Of a DNA stretch of 64,000 nt, positions 63,203-64,000 are shown piece after piece. A program made the position numbers and the translations under genes. Origin of the DNA: Bacteroidales bacterium (GTDB lineage Bacteria; Bacteroidota; Bacteroidia; Bacteroidales; UBA932); assembly GCA_015060445.1 (NCBI GenBank), contig SUYL01000009.1:62001-126000 (forward strand), given 5' to 3'. How positions within the stretch are numbered: position 1 is the first letter of the stretch; the number at the start of each line of letters is the position of its first letter. The notes under the pieces were generated by a model that was not told the origin of the DNA, did no database searches, and was given only the letters and a program-made list of their open reading frames with translations.

Positions 63203-63465
63203 GGGCCCATTTTCGGTTGTTTTTGTGCCCAAGAGGTGTCTGGTGGGCACGTTTCTGCCGGGTTTTGTTCCCGGGAGCGACTTTTTGTGCCGGCTGGGCA
63301 CATTTTCGGTCTTTTTTGTTCCCAAGTGGTGTCTGGTGGGCACATTTCTGCCGGGTTTTGTTCCCGGGAGCGACTTTTTGTGCCGGCTGGGCACATTTTC
63401 GGTCTTTTTTGTTCCCAAGTGGTGTCTGGTGGGCACGTTTCTGCCGGGTTTTGTGCCGGGGAAGT
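63203..63465. repeat. Tandem repeat array 3, 93-bp period
   Basis: 2.7 copies: TTTTCGGT begins at 63210, 63303 and 63396. GTGCCC/GGGCAC words recur as in arrays 1 and 2, but the rest of the unit differs (GTTCCCGGGAGCGAC, GGTGTCTGGTGGGCAC). Open in several frames; no gene is called here. Confidence 0.9.
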
Positions 63466-63514
63466 TCATTTCTTTCGTGTTGGGTCCATTCCAGTCCGGA
63501 TTTGTTTTCCGGGC

Positions 63515-63660
63515 AGGCAGTAGCCGGCAGAGGCAGAGGCAGGAGCATGCCGGAGCAGACAGAGGCATGCCGGAGCAGGCAGATGCAGAGGCAGAGGCGG
63601 GCAGGAGCAACCGGAGCCAGTCAGCGCCAGCCAGGGCCAGCGGGGCTAACAGATGCAAAT
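63515..63660. repeat. GC-rich low-complexity stretch
   Basis: Irregular repetition of GGCAGAGGCAGAGG, CATGCCGGAGCAG and CCAGCC words between array 3 and hydF. The interval 63160-63860 holds only this, array 3 and the hydF promoter. Confidence 0.6.
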
Positions 63661-63836
63661 ATATGTCGGGAAGGAGGTGTGCATGGTTCTGAAAAAGAAA
63701 ATGTTGCGGCAGGTTTTTCTTTTTTTGGATTTTGCTGTTTTTAGAAAAAGCAATCGGGTAAATTTACCAGTCATAGGAAAGGCTCCGGGATGGATTCTTT
63801 TTGTGACAAACATTTCCGAGTGCGTACGGTTTTAGT

Positions 63837-63844
63837 TATATTTG
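63837..63844 (+). promoter_or_regulatory. hydF promoter, -7 element
   Basis: TATATTTG, exact TAnnTTTG, 16 bases before ATG 63861. The -33 region has only TTTC at the right spacing. Confidence 0.5.
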
Positions 63845-63860
63845 TAATAAAAATTGGATT

Positions 63861-64000
63861 ATGAGTGTAAAACATATTGGAATTTTCGGGAAGAGGAATG
63901 TTGGAAAGAGTTCCCTTATTAATCTGCTGTTGGGGCAGGATTTTGCAATTGTTTCTGATAAAGCCGGAACTACAACGGATCCGGTGAAGAAGAGGATGGA
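63861..64000 (+). CDS. hydF: HydF-type [FeFe]-hydrogenase maturation GTPase, N-terminal fragment
   Basis: 46 residues to the window edge. P-loop [37 protein letters not shown] (switch I with the characteristic GTTTDPV). HydF scaffolds the diiron cluster of [FeFe]-hydrogenase and uses GTP. The 'QDxAIVSDxxGTTTDPV' wording separates it from Era and Der, though the fragment is short. It suggests an anaerobic host with hydrogenase. Confidence 0.75.
   Translation, partial: MSVKHIGIFGKRNVGKSSLINLLLGQDFAIVSDKAGTTTDPVKKRM

Noticed and set aside
63156..63744. Several open frames through array 3 and the GC-rich stretch
   Set aside because: 31-codon periodicity and low complexity; several overlapping frames are equally open.

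Overview
The window is a chromosomal segment of a member of the Bacteroidales (phylum Bacteroidota) carrying a complete-looking integrated prophage of about 48 kb. Evidence for the host: Bacteroidota-type promoters (TTTG, 19 bp, TAnnTTTG) in front of guaA, the yceD operon and the tRNA gene; little use of Shine-Dalgarno sites by host genes; and the conserved block yceD-rpmF-plsX-fabH. A HydF start at the right edge points to an anaerobe. No species can be named from the sequence alone.

Host left flank (1-12676): start of a PLP-dependent acyltransferase-like gene, an M23/LysM peptidase overlapping gyrB, ftsE and nth, a XerC/D-type recombinase boxed in by two inverted arrays of 93-bp repeats, guaA with a degenerate glutaminase domain, typA/bipA, then yceD-rpmF-plsX-fabH and tRNA-Arg(CCT).

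Prophage (12668-60737): flanked by a 184-bp direct repeat that starts in the 3' end of tRNA-Arg. Left to right it holds a tyrosine integrase; a leftward membrane protein and a double-HTH repressor; an operator region with two strong palindromes; a rightward early region (excisionase-like HTH, three tRNA-like elements with encoded CCA, SSB, DUF4373-type initiator with internal iterons, DnaC-like loader, two adenine methyltransferases, a Tad2/DUF2829 protein, YopX, an ASCH-like protein, a RuvC-like resolvase and many small unknowns); then a leftward lysis and virion module (GH19 endolysin, TM/coiled-coil proteins, S74 tail fibre, SU10-like capsid, scaffold, P22-like portal and an 11-kb polyvalent gene). 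The small and large terminase genes lie on the opposite strand inside that module. No tape-measure or tail-tube gene is seen, so a short-tailed (podovirus-like) virion is the best inference. The giant gene is cut at its 5' end exactly at the right attachment repeat, with a terminator-like hairpin just upstream, so this prophage may be damaged.

Host right flank (60738-64000): a DEAD-box RNA helicase with an alanine-codon repeat leader, a 48-aa membrane protein, a third 93-bp-period repeat array, a GC-rich low-complexity stretch and the first codons of hydF.

Most notable items: the pseudoknot-like RNA at 34594-34735; the three tRNA-like elements; a 15-bp motif repeated at a fixed distance upstream of three late genes; the Tad2 fusion; the truncated giant gene at attR; and the 93-bp repeat family, two arrays of which form an inverted pair around a recombinase gene.
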